DNA of 6,014 nt from the NCBI GenBank assembly GCA_934270705.1, contig CAKQQG010000062.1:1-6014 (forward strand), given 5' to 3'. A program made the translations under genes and the position numbers. Source of the stretch: an uncultured Oxalobacter sp. Its GTDB lineage: Bacteria > Pseudomonadota > Gammaproteobacteria > Burkholderiales > Burkholderiaceae_D. Below are positions 1 through 6,014 of the stretch, piece after piece. How positions within the stretch are numbered: position 1 is the first letter of the stretch; each line of letters begins with the position of its first letter. Below the pieces are notes generated by a model, which did no database searches, was not told where the DNA came from, and saw nothing but the letters and a program-made list of their open reading frames with translations.

Positions 1-2112
1 GCCTTGCTGGGGACATTCGCCGGCATGTATCTGCTTGGGTTCTCGATCAACATGCTGACGCTTTTCGGGCTGGTGCTGGCGATCGGGCTGGTCGTCGATG
101 ACGCGATCGTCGTCGTCGAAAACGTCGAACGGAATATGGAAAGCGGCGTCATGCAACGCAAGCAAGCGACCGTGCATGCCATGGGAGAGCTGGTCAGTCC
201 GATCATTGCGACGGTTCTGGTGCTGGTTTGCGTATTCGTTCCGGCGGCGTTCGTGCCGGGAACGACGGGACAGCTCTACAAGCAGTTCGCCATCACGATC
301 GCCGTATCGGTGGCGATTTCCGGTTTTGTCGCGCTCACGCTCACACCTGCCCTGTGCGCTTGCTGGCTGACGTATTCCCCGCCGCCACAACGGGGACCGT
401 TCGCCTGGTTCAACCGTCGTTTCGAGGCGATCACGGAGCATTACGGCAAGGCCTGTGCCGCCATCATCCGGCATGGGGTGCGATCTTTGGCCTGTATCGT
501 CGTCATGGTCGCGGCCATCGTCGTGCTGTTCGAGCGGTTGCCGACGAGTTTCGTGCCGCAGGAAGATCAGGGCTATCTGATCACCGCCGTGATTTTGCCG
601 GACTCGTCCAGTCTGGGACGCACGAAGGCGGTCATGGCAAAAGTCTCGTCGATTACGGAAAACATACCGGGGATTCAGACACGGGTCGGTATTTCGGGGT
701 TTTCCTTGCTGGATAACGGATACAGCAATTCGTCGGGTACCTTTTTCATGGCGCTCGATCCGTTCGACGAACGCTATAAAGACGGTGAAACGGAACGGAC
801 ACAAAGCGCGGGGGCGATCATGGCACGTCTCGGCGAACAGGCGCGGTCCGTTCAGGAAGCGGAAATCCTGCCGATTCTGCCGCCACCGATTCCCGGGCTG
901 GGGACGACGGGCGGATTCGAATTCTGGGTGCAGAGTACCGGAACCGATACGCCGGCGCAGTTGCAGGATGTGATCGCCAAAATCGTGGCGAAAGCGCGCA
1001 CACGTCCGGAATTGACCGGTGTCAATTCGACTTTCCGCGCCAATTCGCAACAGCTGTCGGTTTCCGTCGATCGTGACCGTGCGCAGCTTCTGGGACTGGA
1101 TATGAACGATGTCTATGGTACGTTGCAAACCCTGTTCGGTTCCTCGATCGTCAGCCAGTTCACCCAGTTTTCGAGAGTCTGGTATGTCATCATGCAGGCC
1201 GAACCGGCTTACCGAAGCGCGCCGGACGATATCACGCGGCTTTATACCCGCAATGCGAAAGGACAGATGGTGCCGCTTTCGTCCGTGGTGACGACAGCCT
1301 ATACCACCGGTCCGGATCTGATTTCGCATTTCAACGGATTTCCGGCCGCCAAAATCACCGGCAATGCCGCGCCGGGCTATTCTTCCGGCGAAGCGATGGA
1401 CGTGATCGCCTCGATCGCGGCCGAAACGATGCCGCGATCCTATACCACGGGCTGGTCGGGCGTCGCCTATGAAGAACAGAAGTCCGGCACGTCCTCGATG
1501 ATCGTGTTCGTTTTCGGCGTGCTGTTCGTGTTCCTGATTCTCGCCGCACAGTATGAAAGCTGGACATTGCCTGCGGTGGTGCTGATGGCGGTACCGTTCG
1601 GAGTGATCGGCTCGTTGCTGGCGACATGGTTGCGCGGGCTGGATAACGATGTGTATTTCCAGATCGGTTTGCTGGTCATGGTCGGGCTGGCGGCGAAAAA
1701 CGCCATCCTGATCGTCGAATTCGCCGTCAGGCTGGCGCAAAAACCCGGTACGACACTGGCGCAGGCCGCCGTCGATGCCGGGAAAATCCGCCTGCGTCCG
1801 ATCATCATGACCTCGCTCGCCTTTATCGGCGGGGTCATTCCGCTGGCGCTGGCGACCGGCGCAGGCGCCAATTCACGGCATTCCATCGGTACCGGCATCA
1901 TCGGGGGCATGATCGGCGTTTCCACGCTGGCGCTGTTGTTCGTTCCGCTGTTTTTCGACAAGTTCATGCGCTTTGAGCGAATGCTCCGGCGACGTTTTGC
2001 ATCCGGTCCGGCAAAATCCGGAACGCCCCCTGTCGCCCTGCCCCCGCCTGACGGCACGCAAAACGGGAACGGCAAGGCCGAAGGGGACAAACCGCAAGGG
2101 GGGACGCCATGA
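1..2112 (+). CDS. RND multidrug efflux permease, HAE1 (AcrB-like) family, 5' truncated by window edge
   Basis: This is the inner-membrane pump of a tripartite exporter, which uses proton influx to push drugs or other amphiphiles into an outer-membrane channel. The frame is open from base 1, so the start lies outside; 703 residues remain. Counting from base 1, the proton-relay residues are visible: Asp33-Asp34 in GLVVDDAIVVVENVER (TM4), Lys566 in GLAAKNAILIVEF (TM10) and Arg597 in IRLRPI (TM11). Adding 374 gives exactly 407/408, 940 and 971 of E. coli AcrB, so about 374 residues are missing and the aligned core has little net length change. Order: TM4-6, TM7 (about 163-180), the second periplasmic porter/docking loop, TM8 (about 497-515), TM9-12, then a polar Pro/Gly/Lys-rich cytoplasmic tail (about 657-703). 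The last four bases overlap the outer-membrane factor gene. Family is certain; substrate and specific pump name are not. Confidence 0.96.
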   Translation, partial: ALLGTFAGMYLLGFSINMLTLFGLVLAIGLVVDDAIVVVENVERNMESGVMQRKQATVHAMGELVSPIIATVLVLVCVFVPAAFVPGTTGQLYKQFAITIAVSVAISGFVALTLTPALCACWLTYSPPPQRGPFAWFNRRFEAITEHYGKACAAIIRHGVRSLACIVVMVAAIVVLFERLPTSFVPQEDQGYLITAVILPDSSSLGRTKAVMAKVSSITENIPGIQTRVGISGFSLLDNGYSNSSGTFFMALDPFDERYKDGETERTQSAGAIMARLGEQARSVQEAEILPILPPPIPGLGTTGGFEFWVQSTGTDTPAQLQDVIAKIVAKARTRPELTGVNSTFRANSQQLSVSVDRDRAQLLGLDMNDVYGTLQTLFGSSIVSQFTQFSRVWYVIMQAEPAYRSAPDDITRLYTRNAKGQMVPLSSVVTTAYTTGPDLISHFNGFPAAKITGNAAPGYSSGEAMDVIASIAAETMPRSYTTGWSGVAYEEQKSGTSSMIVFVFGVLFVFLILAAQYESWTLPAVVLMAVPFGVIGSLLATWLRGLDNDVYFQIGLLVMVGLAAKNAILIVEFAVRLAQKPGTTLAQAAVDAGKIRLRPIIMTSLAFIGGVIPLALATGAGANSRHSIGTGIIGGMIGVSTLALLFVPLFFDKFMRFERMLRRRFASGPAKSGTPPVALPPPDGTQNGNGKAEGDKPQGGTP
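2096..2104 (+). promoter_or_regulatory. Ribosome binding site of the outer-membrane factor gene
   Basis: A purine run (AAGGGGGGA) lies inside the end of the permease gene, four bases before the ATG at 2109. It supports that ATG over the in-frame ATG at 2115. With the ATGA stop/start overlap it indicates translational coupling, so pump and channel would be made together. Confidence 0.7.
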
Positions 2113-3542
2113 AGATGGAAAAGCTCGTATTCACCCTGCTGATTGCGTCTGCTCTGGGTGGTTGTCTGGTTGGGCCGGACTATCATCGTCCGGATGTCGT
2201 CGTGCCGGACGCTTACCGTCCGTTGCAGGACGATACGTCGCTGTCCGCCCTGGATTCCCGCTGGTGGGAAAGTTTCGGCGATCCGGTTTTGAACGGCATG
2301 GTTTTGCAGGCCGTGCGCCATAACCGCGATCTGAAAGTGGCGCTCGCCAATTCCGAGAAGGCTGCCGCCGCCATCATGCAGGCGCGTTCGGAACTGTTTC
2401 CGCAAGTCGCGCTGGAAGCGCGTACGACACGCGAACGCCTCTCGGAAAAGGATGCGGAACCGGTTTTCGGCGTTCGCAATCCGCAAAACAGCCGTCAGGC
2501 AAGTCTTTCTGCAAGCTGGGAACTGGATTTCTGGGGAAGAATCCGTCGCCTGACCGAATCGGCCGAGGCGGATGCGCGTTCGATGGAACAGGCGCGACGC
2601 GGCGTGTTGCTTTCGATCGTCGCCGAAGTCGTCACCGGCTATATCGATTTGCTGGCACTGGACGAACAGCTGAAAATCGCGCAGAGCACTTCGGATACCT
2701 ATGCCGAAGCCTTGCGGATCGCGCAGTTGCAGTTCGAATATGGCGCCACGTCGCAGATGACGGTGGCGCAAGCCGCTTCGCAATATGAAACGGCGCAAAG
2801 CAAAATACCGCCGATTCGCCACAGTATCGCGGCGGCGGAAAACGCGCTCAATATTCTGATGGGACGCAATCCGGGTCCTGTCATGCGCGGACTGCCTCTG
2901 GACAAACTCAGGGAACCTGCCGTACCTGCCGATTTGCCTTCGAATCTTTTGTTGCGTCGTCCGGATATTCTGGGCGCGGAACAGGATCTGATCGCCGCCA
3001 ACGCCATGATCGGGGCGGCGCGGGCACAGTATTTTCCGACGATTTCACTGACCGGCGCATTCGGCGCGTCCAGCGAATCGCTGAAAAACCTTCGGGACGG
3101 CGGCGCGAAAACCTGGAATTTCGCGGGCGTTATCAATTTGCCCCTGTTTCAGGGCGGCGCGATCCGTTCGCAGGTCATGCAGGCCGAGGCGACACAACGT
3201 GCCGCGCTTGCGAAATACGAGTCGGTCGTGCAATCGGCGTTCGCCGATGTGGACAATGCCTTGTCGCTTTTGCAGGAAAGCAAGCGTCAGATGGCGCATG
3301 AAATCCGGCTTGTCGGGCAGCTTGACGACTATGCAAGGCTGGCGCGGCTCCAGTACCGTGAAGGCTATTCGGCCTATTCGGTCGTCTTGCAGGCCGAACA
3401 GTCGCTGTTTCCGGAACAGCTTGCGCTGGCGCAGCTCAAGGCGACATCCCTTACCTCGCTGGCCGGTCTTTACAAGGCGCTGGGCGGCGGCTGGATAGAT
3501 CGTGCCGACGAGCTGGGTGGGGACGGACGAACGAATCCCTGA
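2109..3542 (+). CDS. NodT-family outer-membrane factor lipoprotein of an RND efflux system
   Basis: This is the TolC/OprM-type channel through which the upstream RND pump would expel substrate across the outer membrane. The 477-residue protein has the usual family length. A lipoprotein signal is clear: a basic start, a hydrophobic stretch (6-16) and the lipobox LGGC with Cys19 as the lipidated residue, followed by the family-typical VGPDYHRP. Two outer-membrane efflux (OEP) repeats follow, about 60-250 and 275-460. Family signatures are RWWESFGDPVL (51-61), ASWELDFWGRIRR (135-147), LLLRRPDILGAEQDL (280-294), AANAMIGAARAQYFPTISLTG (about 297-316) and PLFQGGAIRSQV (345-356). The start overlaps the permease stop by four bases and has a strong purine-rich site. 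Residue 21 (Val) follows the Leu after the lipidated Cys, and no inner-membrane-retention Asp is at position +2, consistent with outer-membrane sorting. The specific pump system is not identifiable. Confidence 0.95.
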   Translation: MKMEKLVFTLLIASALGGCLVGPDYHRPDVVVPDAYRPLQDDTSLSALDSRWWESFGDPVLNGMVLQAVRHNRDLKVALANSEKAAAAIMQARSELFPQVALEARTTRERLSEKDAEPVFGVRNPQNSRQASLSASWELDFWGRIRRLTESAEADARSMEQARRGVLLSIVAEVVTGYIDLLALDEQLKIAQSTSDTYAEALRIAQLQFEYGATSQMTVAQAASQYETAQSKIPPIRHSIAAAENALNILMGRNPGPVMRGLPLDKLREPAVPADLPSNLLLRRPDILGAEQDLIAANAMIGAARAQYFPTISLTGAFGASSESLKNLRDGGAKTWNFAGVINLPLFQGGAIRSQVMQAEATQRAALAKYESVVQSAFADVDNALSLLQESKRQMAHEIRLVGQLDDYARLARLQYREGYSAYSVVLQAEQSLFPEQLALAQLKATSLTSLAGLYKALGGGWIDRADELGGDGRTNP

Positions 3543-3577
3543 AAACCATGCCATATGCGGAATCGGGCGTGCAAAAC

Positions 3578-3619
3578 CTGAAAATCCATTTTGTTTTAAA
3601 ATAAAACACGGTTTTTCAG
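3578..3619. repeat. Large AT-rich imperfect inverted repeat in the intergenic region
   Basis: Outer arms CTGAAAATCC (3578-3587) and GGTTTTTCAG (3610-3619) pair at nine of ten positions. Inside them a perfect inner stem TGTTTTA (3592-3598) and TAAAACA (3602-3608) closes on a three-base AAA loop. The internal loop between stems is asymmetric (four bases against one). It starts 36 bases after the outer-membrane factor stop. It may act as a weak transcription terminator or a protein-binding palindrome; the AT-only inner stem makes a strong terminator doubtful. Confidence 0.5.
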
Positions 3620-3638
3620 CGTCCGGCTGGAACTTTTT
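3614..3638 (+). terminator. Candidate rho-independent terminator of the efflux operon
   Basis: A seven-pair stem TTTCAGC (3614-3620) / GCTGGAA (3626-3632), with one G-U pair and loop GTCCG, is followed after a single C by five T residues (3634-3638). It lies about 70 bases past the outer-membrane factor stop and before the next gene, where a terminator for the efflux operon is expected. The stem is short, so efficiency is uncertain. Its left arm overlaps the right arm of the larger inverted repeat just upstream, so the two folds compete. Confidence 0.45.
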
Positions 3639-3642
3639 GTCG

Positions 3643-3653
3643 GTTACGTTACC
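3643..3653. repeat. Tandem GTTAC repeat, near-palindromic, just upstream of the NRDE gene
   Basis: Two adjacent copies of GTTAC occupy 3643-3652. The 12-base stretch 3642-3653 (GGTTACGTTACC) is also nearly palindromic, with only one mirrored pair of positions failing. It ends 17 bases before the ATG at 3671. It could be a small operator, but the size is within what chance allows and no known regulator's site is recognised. Confidence 0.25.
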
Positions 3654-3670
3654 CAGAGAATCTGTTTCGC

Positions 3671-4411
3671 ATGTGTCTGATTGTCTTTGCCTGGCATGTC
3701 AAGCCAGGTGTTCCCCTGATCGCAGCGTCCAACCGGGACGAGTTTTATGCCAGACCCGCCTTGCCGGCTCACCATTGGCCGGATCATCCCCGGATTTACG
3801 CCGGACGTGATCTGGAAGGCGGTGGTACCTGGCTGGGCGTGTCGTATGGCGAAGACGGAAGCGGCAGCCGTTTCGCGGCGCTGACCAATGTGCGCGCGCC
3901 GCATCTGATGAAAGAAAACGCGCCGACACGCGGTCTGCTGGTCAGCAATTATCTGGCGTCGAACCTGACGCCGGAAGAATATATCCGCGAAATCCGGCAT
4001 GAGTCTTACCATTACAACGGGTTCAACCTGCTGGTCGGCGACGGCGATACCATGATCTGGTATTCCAATTTCGGTATGATGAATCCGAAAAACGGGATGC
4101 CGCTCAAGCCCGGCATTTACGGTCTGTCCAATGCCCTGCTCGACGATCCCTGGCCGAAGGTCGTCCGCACGCGCGCCCAGTTCGCCTCGCTTTTGGGCAT
4201 CAATGCGCCGGAAGAAGCCTATTTCGAGATGCTTTCGGATACGACGAAAGCGCCGGACAGGCTCTTGCCGCATACCGGTGTTTCCCATGAATGGGAAAAG
4301 CTCCTCTCGGCGGTATGCATCGAGTCGGATACCTACGGAACGCGCGCATCGACATTGGTGGAACTGTATAATGATGAGCCGCCTGTTCTGCATGAACGGG
4401 TGATTCGCTGA
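3671..4411 (+). CDS. NRDE family protein (TANGO2/DUF833 homologue)
   Basis: The 246-residue soluble protein carries the family's defining features: Met-Cys at the N-terminus (Cys2), the NRDE motif at 21-24 within AASNRDEFYARPA, AGRDLEGGGTWLGV (44-57), FAALTNVRAP (68-77), RGLLVSNYL (87-95), YNGFNLLVGD (115-124), PGIYGLSNALLDDPWPKV (147-164) and the C-terminal SDTYGTRASTLV (219-230). Length fits bacterial members. Family knowledge: the fold is predicted to resemble N-terminal nucleophile hydrolases, with Cys2 exposed after Met removal, and eukaryotic TANGO2/HRG-9 homologues have been linked to haem handling and lipid metabolism; the bacterial biochemical role is not settled. No signal peptide or membrane segment is seen, so it is probably cytosolic. 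The start is fixed by the MC motif, although the ribosome site (AGAGAA near 3655-3660) is weak and distant. It lies 36 bases before bioF on the same strand and may be cotranscribed with it. Confidence 0.93.
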   Translation: MCLIVFAWHVKPGVPLIAASNRDEFYARPALPAHHWPDHPRIYAGRDLEGGGTWLGVSYGEDGSGSRFAALTNVRAPHLMKENAPTRGLLVSNYLASNLTPEEYIREIRHESYHYNGFNLLVGDGDTMIWYSNFGMMNPKNGMPLKPGIYGLSNALLDDPWPKVVRTRAQFASLLGINAPEEAYFEMLSDTTKAPDRLLPHTGVSHEWEKLLSAVCIESDTYGTRASTLVELYNDEPPVLHERVIR

Positions 4412-4432
4412 CCGGATGCACAAGGCATCCGG
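4412..4432 (+). other. Perfect GC-rich hairpin between the NRDE gene and bioF
   Basis: CCGGATGC (4412-4419) and GCATCCGG (4425-4432) form a perfect eight-base stem around the loop ACAAG, beginning immediately after the NRDE stop codon. The following bases (ATTGGGAAAA) contain no T-run, so a standard intrinsic terminator is unlikely. The hairpin ends 15 bases before the bioF ATG. It may protect the 3' end of the upstream message, mark a processing site or influence bioF translation. Confidence 0.6.
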
Positions 4433-4447
4433 ATTGGGAAAACGGAA

Positions 4448-5602
4448 ATGATCTGGGAAGAACTGACGTGCCAGCTTCAATCGCTGGCGAGCGACAATCT
4501 GTTGCGCCGGCGCAGAACGCTGGAATCTGCCTGCGGGCCTTATGCCGTGATCGACGGCAAACCGCTGCTGGCCTTTTGCAGCAACGACTATCTGGGACTG
4601 GCCGCCCATCCGGCACTGAAAGAAGCGGTCGCGGCTTCGGCACGGCGCTGGGGAACGGGTTCGGGCGGTTCCCATGTGGTCAGCGGGCACATGCAGCCGC
4701 ATGAGGCGCTGGAAAAGGCGTTGGCGGCGTTCGTCGGCGCGGAACGCGCCCTTTTTTACAGTACCGGCTATATGGCCAATATCGGGGTCGTTCCCACACT
4801 GGTCGGACGCGGGGACGCCGTTTTCGCCGACAGGCTCAATCACGCTTCGCTGATCGATGCGGTACAGCTTTCCCGCGCGGAACACCGGCGCTATGCGCAT
4901 AACGATATGGCGCACCTCGAAAGGCTGCTTGCCGCCAGCACTGCGAAACGCAAACTGATTCTGTCCGATGCCGTGTTCAGTATGGACGGCGATCTGGCGC
5001 CGCTGGCAAAACTTGCCGAACTGGCCGAGCGTTACGATGCCTGGCTGGTCATCGACGATGCACACGGTTTCGGCGTGCTGGGACGGCACGGGCGCGGGTC
5101 GCTCGATCATGCGGGACTGCCCTTCTCGCCGCGTCTGGTCTATATCGGCACGCTGGGGAAAGCCGCGGGGGTCTCCGGCGCTTTCGTCGCGGGTTCCGAT
5201 ACCGTGATCGAATGGCTGATGCAGCGCTCCCGCTCCTATATTTTCACGACGGCCAGCAGTCCGGTACTGGCAAGCGCGATTTGCGCCTCGCTGGAACTGG
5301 TTGCGAACGGCGACGATCTGAGAAGCCATCTTCAGGCGCTCATCGCACGCCTGCAAAACGGTCTGTCGGGTTCCCGCTGGAAACTGTTGCCCTCTTTCAC
5401 GGCCATCCAGCCGGTAGTCGTCGGTGAAAACGATGCCGTGCTGAAAGTATCGGAAGGCTTGCGCGATCGTGGTATCTGGGTTCCGGCGATCAGGCCGCCG
5501 ACGGTTCCGGCCGGCAGCGCGCGATTGCGGATTTCACTGTCAGCCGCCCATACGGAAGAACAGGTGGACACGCTGGTGCAGGCATTGAGGGAACTGGCAT
5601 GA
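4448..5602 (+). CDS. bioF: 8-amino-7-oxononanoate synthase (biotin synthesis)
   Basis: This cytosolic PLP enzyme of the alpha-oxoamine synthase family condenses pimeloyl-ACP (or pimeloyl-CoA) with L-alanine to give 8-amino-7-oxononanoate, CO2 and free carrier, the first step of biotin ring assembly. The 384 residues equal the E. coli enzyme's length. Visible signatures: FCSNDYLGLAAHP (43-55), GSGGSHVVSGH (71-81), His132 in NHASLID (cofactor stacking), SDAVFSMDGDLAPL (173-186), Asp203 and His206 in IDDAHGFGVLG, the PLP-binding Lys238 in GTLGKAAGVSGAF, and Arg349 in IRPPTVP. No key residue is missing, and the motifs distinguish it from Kbl, HemA and serine palmitoyltransferase, though paralogues share the fold; the adjacent bioH settles the assignment. 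The ATG at 4448 is preceded by the modest purine stretch GGGAAAACGGAAA. The stop overlaps the bioH start by four bases. Confidence 0.96.
   Translation: MIWEELTCQLQSLASDNLLRRRRTLESACGPYAVIDGKPLLAFCSNDYLGLAAHPALKEAVAASARRWGTGSGGSHVVSGHMQPHEALEKALAAFVGAERALFYSTGYMANIGVVPTLVGRGDAVFADRLNHASLIDAVQLSRAEHRRYAHNDMAHLERLLAASTAKRKLILSDAVFSMDGDLAPLAKLAELAERYDAWLVIDDAHGFGVLGRHGRGSLDHAGLPFSPRLVYIGTLGKAAGVSGAFVAGSDTVIEWLMQRSRSYIFTTASSPVLASAICASLELVANGDDLRSHLQALIARLQNGLSGSRWKLLPSFTAIQPVVVGENDAVLKVSEGLRDRGIWVPAIRPPTVPAGSARLRISLSAAHTEEQVDTLVQALRELA
5587..5592 (+). promoter_or_regulatory. Ribosome binding site of bioH, inside bioF
   Basis: GAGGGA sits six bases before the ATG at 5599, within the last bioF codons. 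It picks that ATG as the bioH start, since no ATG, GTG or TTG is seen in that frame over roughly the preceding 50 bases. The ATGA overlap suggests coupled translation. Confidence 0.7.
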
Positions 5603-6014
5603 CGTCACTGGTTTTCTGGCATGGATGGGGCATGTCCCCGTCGGTATGGGATACGCTGATCGGCGAGTTGCGTGCGGTCATGCCGGACGATGTGCGTTAT
5701 GACGCCATGCCCTTGCCGGGTTATGGCGCGAGTGCCCTGCCCGACTGCGATCCTGTTGACGGCTGGGCCGACGCCATGATGGCGTCCGTTTCGGAACCGG
5801 TCGTGCTGTGCGGCTGGTCGATGGGCGCGATTCTGGCGTTGCAGGCCGCCGCCCGTCATCCCGACAAGGTCCAAAGACTGGTGCTCTTTGGCGCGACCCC
5901 CGCTTTTGCCGCACGAAAAGACTGGCTCTGCGGTATGCCGCGCGATACAGGACAGGCTTTCAGGCAAGGCGTGCAGTCCGATCCGAAAACGACCATGCGG
6001 CGATTCGTTTCGCT
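5599..6014 (+). CDS. bioH: Pimeloyl-ACP methyl ester carboxylesterase, 3' truncated by window edge
   Basis: This alpha/beta hydrolase frees pimeloyl-ACP by cleaving the methyl ester that BioC adds to disguise the growing chain, just before BioF acts. The frame stays open to the window end, giving 138 residues of an expected 250 or so. Visible are the oxyanion-hole region WHGWGMSPSVW (7-17), PLPGYGAS (38-45) and the nucleophile elbow GWSMG (72-76) with Ser74. The stretch LFGATPAFAARKDW (96-109) matches the segment where E. coli BioH reads a similar 'SPCFSARDEW' pattern. The catalytic Asp and His lie beyond the edge. Only seven residues precede His8, about a dozen fewer than in E. coli BioH, so the first strand is compact. 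A generic alpha/beta hydrolase is the alternative, but direct coupling to bioF and the BioH-like segments favour bioH. Confidence 0.88.
   Translation, partial: MTSLVFWHGWGMSPSVWDTLIGELRAVMPDDVRYDAMPLPGYGASALPDCDPVDGWADAMMASVSEPVVLCGWSMGAILALQAAARHPDKVQRLVLFGATPAFAARKDWLCGMPRDTGQAFRQGVQSDPKTTMRRFVS

Noticed and set aside
1..2112. Reading the permease as a naturally truncated gene starting at the TTG at base 4
   Set aside because: The frame is open to base 1 and the first residues align with the middle of TM3/TM4 in AcrB-type pumps, so the missing N-terminal part is explained by the window boundary.
1467..2822. A 451-codon open frame on the minus strand across the permease/outer-membrane factor junction
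   Set aside because: It spans the junction of two well-supported genes, its product has low-complexity Arg/Ser/Pro stretches, and no family motif is seen. It is a shadow of the coding strand.
3597..3602. TAAAAT as a -10 promoter element for the NRDE gene
   Set aside because: It matches the -10 consensus at five of six bases, but nothing like TTGACA lies 16-18 bases upstream and the hexamer falls inside the AT-rich inverted repeat, where such matches are expected by chance. A promoter in 3543-3670 remains possible but cannot be placed.
4412..4432. The post-NRDE hairpin as a rho-independent terminator
   Set aside because: The stem is strong, but the next bases have no T-run, so it was listed as a structural element instead.
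3644..5356. A 570-codon open frame on the minus strand, opposite the NRDE gene and most of bioF
   Set aside because: The translation is rich in Arg, Gln and His with no recognisable domain, and both opposite-strand genes have complete family motifs. Long antisense frames are expected from GC-biased third positions.

Overview
The window looks like ordinary chromosomal DNA from a Gram-negative bacterium, probably a betaproteobacterium and perhaps of the order Burkholderiales. It carries an inner-membrane RND pump followed by a NodT-type outer-membrane lipoprotein, and the consecutive biotin genes bioF and bioH. It is moderately GC-rich, with many codons ending in G or C. The taxonomic placement is inferred from gene content and protein style, not from a database match. 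All confident genes are on the + strand, and both window edges cut through a gene.

Left part (1-3542) is the 3' portion of a multidrug-efflux operon. The first gene encodes the last 703 residues of a hydrophobe/amphiphile-efflux (HAE1) RND permease and has lost about 374 N-terminal residues to the window edge. It overlaps by four bases (ATGA) with a complete NodT-family outer-membrane factor lipoprotein. A periplasmic adaptor gene is expected upstream, outside the window. Together the three proteins would form an envelope-spanning, proton-driven exporter. The substrate cannot be told from sequence.

Middle (3543-3670) is a 128-base, locally AT-rich intergenic region. It holds a large imperfect inverted repeat that overlaps a hairpin-plus-T-run terminator candidate. 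Both use bases around 3614-3619, so they cannot form together. A tandem GTTAC repeat lies just before the next gene.

Right part (3671-6014) starts with a complete NRDE/TANGO2-family gene. A 36-base gap containing a perfect GC-rich hairpin separates it from bioF (8-amino-7-oxononanoate synthase), which overlaps by four bases with a 3'-truncated bioH (pimeloyl-ACP methyl ester esterase). BioH releases pimeloyl-ACP, and BioF condenses it with L-alanine, so the two coupled genes encode consecutive steps. The NRDE gene may belong to the same transcript, but its connection to biotin is unproven.

I found no mobile element, CRISPR array, RNA gene or clearly new system. The points most worth a second look are the intergenic RNA structures and the NRDE gene beside the biotin genes.
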